Source: Acholoe squamosa (lineage: Eukaryota; Annelida; Polychaeta; Phyllodocida; Polynoidae). From it: a stretch of 64,000 bases of DNA. The number at the start of each line of letters is the position of its first letter. Position 1 is the first letter of the stretch. This document shows, one piece after another, positions 59,448-64,000 of the stretch. A program made the position numbers and the translations under genes. Where the stretch lies: the NCBI GenBank assembly GCA_949317995.1, contig OX439048.1:24371495-24435494 (forward strand), in the 5' to 3' direction. The notes under the pieces were generated by a model. That model was not told where the DNA came from, searched no databases, and saw nothing but the letters and a program-made list of their open reading frames with translations.

Positions 59448-62300
59448 AGCGTTTGTACAGCACATTTACTGCAAGTATACCATAGACTGCAAGGACACTA
59501 TTATAATATGCATTTGTATCTTGTTTCAGTGATTGTGAAGTATCCCGTCTAACTGTTGTCATAGTCAGGTACTATTGTTCATATAGTTTGCTCAGCTTAT
59601 GTGTCAGTCCCATGAGGATGTTAAACTAATCAATCAATCAAGCTTATGTCTGAGTTCATGTAGTATGGAACTTGAAAGTCAGTTATGATTCTGGTATTTT
59701 TATTTCAATGCTAGATGAATAACAACATGTCCTGTCATTTTTGGAATAGAATCAATGTTCATAGAGCCAGTTCACTGAATGTGCATCATGAACATTATGA
59801 ATATTATCATTAGTCATACAGTTAGTTGCCGGGTACTATTCAATCTATGTGGTTTCGACCATGAAAGTCAATACTTTGTAGTTATGATTCTGGTATTTTT
59901 ACTTCAATGCTAGATGAATAACTGCATGTTATCATTTAATTTTGGCATTGGAATTAGTGTGAGGGCATATTGTTCATGGAGCCAGTTCATTGAATGTGCA
60001 CCATGAACATTATGCATAGTAATAGTAGAGTTAGTCATTGTGCATACAGTTTGTTCAATATGAGTTGATTGTTATTCTTTTGAACCGATTGTCACTGTCA
60101 GATACCATTGAGTTAGTCTCTTCAGTATTGAACATGAAAGTCAAAACTTTGTTGTAATGATTCTGGTATTTTTACTTCAATGCTAGATCAATATTGTTTA
60201 TTGAGCCAGTTTACTGAATGTGCACCAGCATTGAAACCTTGGAGTTTTGATTCTGTAATCTTTACTACAGTGGAAGAGGAATGAATTTATGCTTATGAGT
60301 CATTTTAAAAACAGAATCTATGTGGTGGCAAACTGTTTATGGAGCCAGTTAACTGGATGTCCACCATTAACAGTATGGATGTGATCATTAGGCAAAGTAC
60401 ATACTGTTTCTTCGGTAGTAGGTAACTCTCGGAATTTTCTACCTATTGTCACTGTCGGTTACAATTGAGTAACTTAGTCGTCTATTGTCTCATTCTATGT
60501 AGTATTGAACATGAAGATCAATACTTAGTACCGGGTAGTTATGATTCTGGTATTTTTACTTCAATGCCAGATGAATAACTGCATGTTGTCATCTCATTGT
60601 GCATGTAGTTGGTTGTCAGGTGTCATTCAGTCTATGTACTATTGAACATTAAAGTAGACTTTGTAGTTATGATTTGGTATTTTTAGTTCAATGCTAGAAG
60701 AATAACTACATGTTGTCATGTCCTTTTGTGAATAGAATCAAGGTAAAGACATATTGTTCATGGAGCCAGTTCACTGAATGTGCGCCATGAACAGTATATG
60801 TACTATCGTTAGGCATTGTATAATCTTAGTTCAGTAGTAGGTAAAAGTCTGGGTACTTGATATTTGAGTCTGCAGCATCTGATATGAAATCTCATCCATT
60901 GTAGTTATTATTTCTGTCTCATTGATTCTGGAGTAGAGGAATAACTATGCTGTTGTGTCACTTTAGAAATTGAATATATGTGGGGGCATATTGTTTATGG
61001 AGCAAATTCATTGAATGTTTACCATTATAACTATGGTTATTGTTAATTCTCAATATTGTTTACCTGTTGTCGCTGTCAGGTGCCATTGTGTACCTTACTT
61101 GGTCTCCTGTTGCCTGAGTCTATGTAGTATTGAACATGAAACTCAACACTTTGTAGTTATGATTTTGGTATTTTTACTTCAATGCTAGATGAATAACTAC
61201 ATGTTGTCATGTCCTTTTGTAAATAGATCAGTATGAAGACGTACTGGTCATGGAGCCAGTTCACTGAATGTGCACCATGGACAGTATGTGTTCTGTCGTT
61301 AGGCATTGTATACTCTTGGTTTGGTAGTAGGTCATTGTTAAACATTAACACTATGGTTATTGTTAATTCTGAGTATTGTCTAGCTGTTGTTGCTCTCAGG
61401 TGTCATTGGGTACCTTACTTGGTCTCCTGTTGCCTGAGTCTATGTAGTATTGAACATGAAAGTCAACACTTTGTAGTTATGATTTTGGTATTTTCACTTT
61501 AATGCTAGATGAATAACTACATGTTGTCATGTCCTTTTGTAAATAGAATCAGTATGAAGACATACTGTTCATGGAGCCAGTTCACTGAATGTGCACCATG
61601 GACAGTATGTGTTCTGTCGTTAGGCATTGTATACTCTTGGTTCGGTAGTAGGTCATTGTTAAACATTAACACTATGGTTATTGTTAATTCTGAGTATTGT
61701 CTAGCTGTTGTTGCTCTCAGGTGCCATTGTGTACCTTACTTGGTTTCCTGTTGCCTGAGTCTATGTAGTATTGAACATGAAAGTCAACGCTTTGTAGTTA
61801 TGATTTTGGTATTTTTACTTCAATGCCAGATGAATTTACTACATGTTGTCATGTCCTTTTGTAAATAGAATCAGTATGAAGACGTACTGTTCATGGAGCC
61901 AGTTCACTGAATGTGCACCATGGACAGTATTCATATCATCATGAGTCATTCCACTTGCACTAGGTTCAGTAGTAGTTCTTAGGGTTTTTTATACCTGTTG
62001 TCACTGTCACCCACTATCCTTTACGTAACTTGCTTAAATGTGTATTTACTAGTACTCAAGGTAGTTATGGAGTTGTTTTTCTATTCTCAAGTCTAGATGA
62101 AAACATTCATGTTTGATGGCTCTCGCATGAATAGCTGGGCTGTTCTCACATATCAGATGCACTGTTCCTTCATATGAGAGAAAGAGCCATGAGCAGTAAT
62201 CATAGGTGTAAATCAGACATAAAGAGGAGCATGAATACTGCTCAAGGAATGTCTTCTGGGTTGAACATATAAAAGCTTTCAAATTAGCCTTTCTTTAACT
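59448..62300. repeat. Diverged tandem repeat family, unit about 320 bp
   Basis: Words such as GTAGTTATGATTCTGGTATT, CAATGCTAGATGAATAACT and GGAGCCAGTTCACTGAATGT recur about eight times. The last copies (from about 61130, 61451 and 61772) are nearly identical with a spacing of about 320 bp. Earlier copies are old and rearranged. Short open frames within the array are by-products of the repeats. It may be the 3' end of the KDZ element or host satellite. Confidence 0.8.
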
Positions 62301-62695
62301 GTGTCATGTGAGATGCAATAATCCACATCTACTGTAGTACCTCAAGTATTGAATTGTTTACACGACACACCCAAAATTTAATACTTTTATGAAATATCAT
62401 CCTACCTATAAGGTCCCACCCAGTCTTTTGGAATCTCTAGAGGCACAATCAGGCTCACATTTATATTAAATCAATGGCTTACACATGAGGTACATAGGTA
62501 AATGAAAATGAATACATCAGCAACCCAGAGTACTTTCCGCTAGGGCCCGATTATCTGAAAAGATGATTGAATCTTCCAATAAAAGGGGAAGACATGCTTT
62601 GTACTAAAAGTAATAAACATTTTGGGACTTCTGCATGCAGGTAAGCACATGAAGTTTCGATGAGTGATAGGTGTCATAAATCTAAGTATTTAAAG
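62301..62695. other. Unremarkable non-coding sequence
   Basis: No gene, clear repeat or motif was recognised here. Confidence 0.4.
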
Positions 62696-63400
62696 TGAAG
62701 GTGAGTGGTAGTTCTCCTATGTCAAGTACAGTATCTGTAGATTAGTGGGATGTGCCATACTGTTAGGTGCAAGTGAGTAGTAGTAGTCCTGAGTGGTGTA
62801 TGTGGGTGGTAGGAGACCTACAGGTAAGTAGGGGTGGTGTAGGCAGGTGGTAGGTGTCCTAGAGGAAGGTAGAGGGTGTAAGTGAGTGGTAGGTGTCCTA
62901 CAGGTAAGTAGGGTTGGTGTAGGTGAGTGGTAGGTATTCTACAGGTAAGTAGGCATGGTGTAGTTGAGTGATAGGTATCCTACAGGTAAGTAGGGGTGGT
63001 GTAGGTGAGTGGTGTAAGTGAGTGGTAGGAGACCTACAGGTAAGTAGGGGTGGTGTAGGCGGGTGGTAGGTGTCCTAGAGGAAGGTAGAGGGTGTAAGTG
63101 AGTGGTAGGTGTCCTACAGGTAAGTAGGGTTGGTGTAGGTGAGTGGTAGGTATTCTACAGGTAAGTAGGCATGGTGTAGTTGAGTGATAGGTATCCTACA
63201 GGTAAGTAGGGGTGGTGTAGGTGAGTGGTAGGTGTCCTACAGGTAAGTAGGGTTGGTGTAGGTGAGTGGTAGGTATCGTACAGGTAACTAGGTTTAGTGT
63301 AGGTGAGTGGTAGGTATCCTAAAGGTATGTAGGTTTAAGGTAGGTGAGTGGTAGGTGTCCTCCAGGGTAGTAAGCCTGGTGATTGGTGGGTGTCTTATAA
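62696..63400. repeat. 41-bp minisatellite with splice-donor-like words
   Basis: The unit contains GTGAGTGGTAGGTGTCCTAC and AGGTAAGTAGGGGTGGTGTAG. A larger block of about 215 bp (about 62810 and 63027) is duplicated within it. Nearly every unit carries ACAGGTAAGTA, which matches the consensus 5' splice site. Loosely related units continue to about 63590. Confidence 0.88.
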
Positions 63401-63595
63401 GTGAGTAAAGGAAGCCCAAGTGATTGATAGGTACAAGTGAGTGAAGGATTGTTGGGTTACTAGAGGTGAGGACAGGAGGCCCAGGTGATGGGTAGGTGTC
63501 CTATAGATGAGTAGAGAGCAAGCCTAGTTGATGGATAGGTGTCATATGGGTTAGTAAAGGAAACCTAGGTGATTGACAGGTGTCCCAGGTATCTA

Positions 63596-63770
63596 GGTGT
63601 TTGGTATCCAGGTTCGATTCCTGGCATGGCCTATTTGAATTTATGCTGGTGCAAAGTGGACAGACTGGCCATTGGTCCCGCCAAACACACAGATACTTGG
63701 TATGATGACCAACAAACATAAATATATAGGAAAGCTGCAATCTATGCAGATTTGAACGTGCTCTCAGGAA
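63596..63770 (+). repeat. Possible tRNA-derived SINE fragment
   Basis: A T-arm-like CCAGGTTCGATTCCTGG with a perfect B-box (GGTTCGATTCC) lies at about 63608-63624. No clear A-box or cloverleaf was found upstream, so a functional tRNA is unlikely. The downstream body is unique in the window. Confidence 0.4.
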
Positions 63771-64000
63771 AATTTGTAACATCCTGCTGGCTCTATTATC
63801 TGCCAAATATTATTATAGGAAAAAGGGAATCTATAGGGCAGATGGACATGCATATTGGGATTTATCCATAATTTGGCTGTGTATACTTCTAATTCGCAGT
63901 ACTTATTCGTTATGTGTATGATTTTGATTATGGATATTGTAATAAACATGTAGTTATGGGGGACTGTGGTCTACTGTTTAGTTGTCTAGGTACACAGAAC
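63771..64000. other. Non-coding end of window
   Basis: No supported feature was found in this AT-rich stretch. Confidence 0.4.

Noticed and set aside
61233-61868. Two similar open frames of 89 and 119 residues
   Set aside because: They are copies within the repeat family of about 320 bp, with no protein features.
63590-63640. A tRNA gene
   Set aside because: Only the T-arm and B-box are convincing. No A-box, anticodon arm or acceptor stem could be built, so a SINE fragment is the better reading.

Overview
The window is metazoan genomic DNA, probably from an aquatic invertebrate, although nothing in it fixes the species. It contains introns with GT-AG borders, animal-type Ty3/Gypsy retrotransposons, a Polinton/Maverick (adintovirus-like) element, a KDZ-family transposase gene and long satellite arrays. 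Almost all of it is mobile or repetitive. No ordinary single-copy host gene was recognised.

Left part and nesting. A plus-strand Gypsy element (Gypsy-A) begins with gag at 512 and continues through protease, reverse transcriptase and RNase H. It is broken twice. A minus-strand Mag-like Gypsy element (Gypsy-B, 2067-7201) sits between its protease and reverse transcriptase and is flanked by the 5-bp duplication GAGAA. The Polinton (8637-45150) sits just after its RNase H and is flanked by the 6-bp duplication AATGTA. Gypsy-A coding sequence resumes in the same frame at 45153.

Polinton. The element is 36.5 kb with terminal inverted repeats of about 0.8 kb, each carrying a hairpin near its tip. 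The left third (9.5-20.9 kb) is accessory. It holds a satellite of about 22 copies of a 121-bp unit, several MITEs, a three-exon gene on the minus strand for a mucin-like type I membrane glycoprotein, and a small multi-exon gene on the plus strand. The right two thirds is a compact plus-strand gene block: a possible TBP-like protein, charged proteins, a C2H2-finger protein, two RING-like paralogues, a conserved WEVG-type protein, protein-primed DNA polymerase B, a PC4-like protein, a zinc-ribbon protein, a retroviral-type integrase, the packaging ATPase, two conserved Polinton proteins, a pVI-like protein, the double-jelly-roll major capsid protein and an adenain-type protease. These are followed by a membrane protein, a coiled-coil protein, a DUF5662 (HD-like) protein, a tandem Death-domain protein, an intact dUTPase, unknown proteins, a gene split by an in-frame stop, and a second dUTPase-like protein that has lost motifs. 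Replication, integration and virion genes are all present and open, so this looks like an integrated virus genome with an unusually large host-interaction set.

Right part. A multi-exon KDZ transposase gene (exons at 45899, 54492, 55491 and about 56313-59447) has an 8.4-kb intron filled by a 20-bp minisatellite. That array is itself interrupted by a 1.5-kb TA-flanked DNA transposon. From 59.4 kb to the end I see only non-coding repeats: a family with a unit of about 320 bp, a 41-bp minisatellite made of splice-donor-like sequence, and a possible tRNA-derived SINE.
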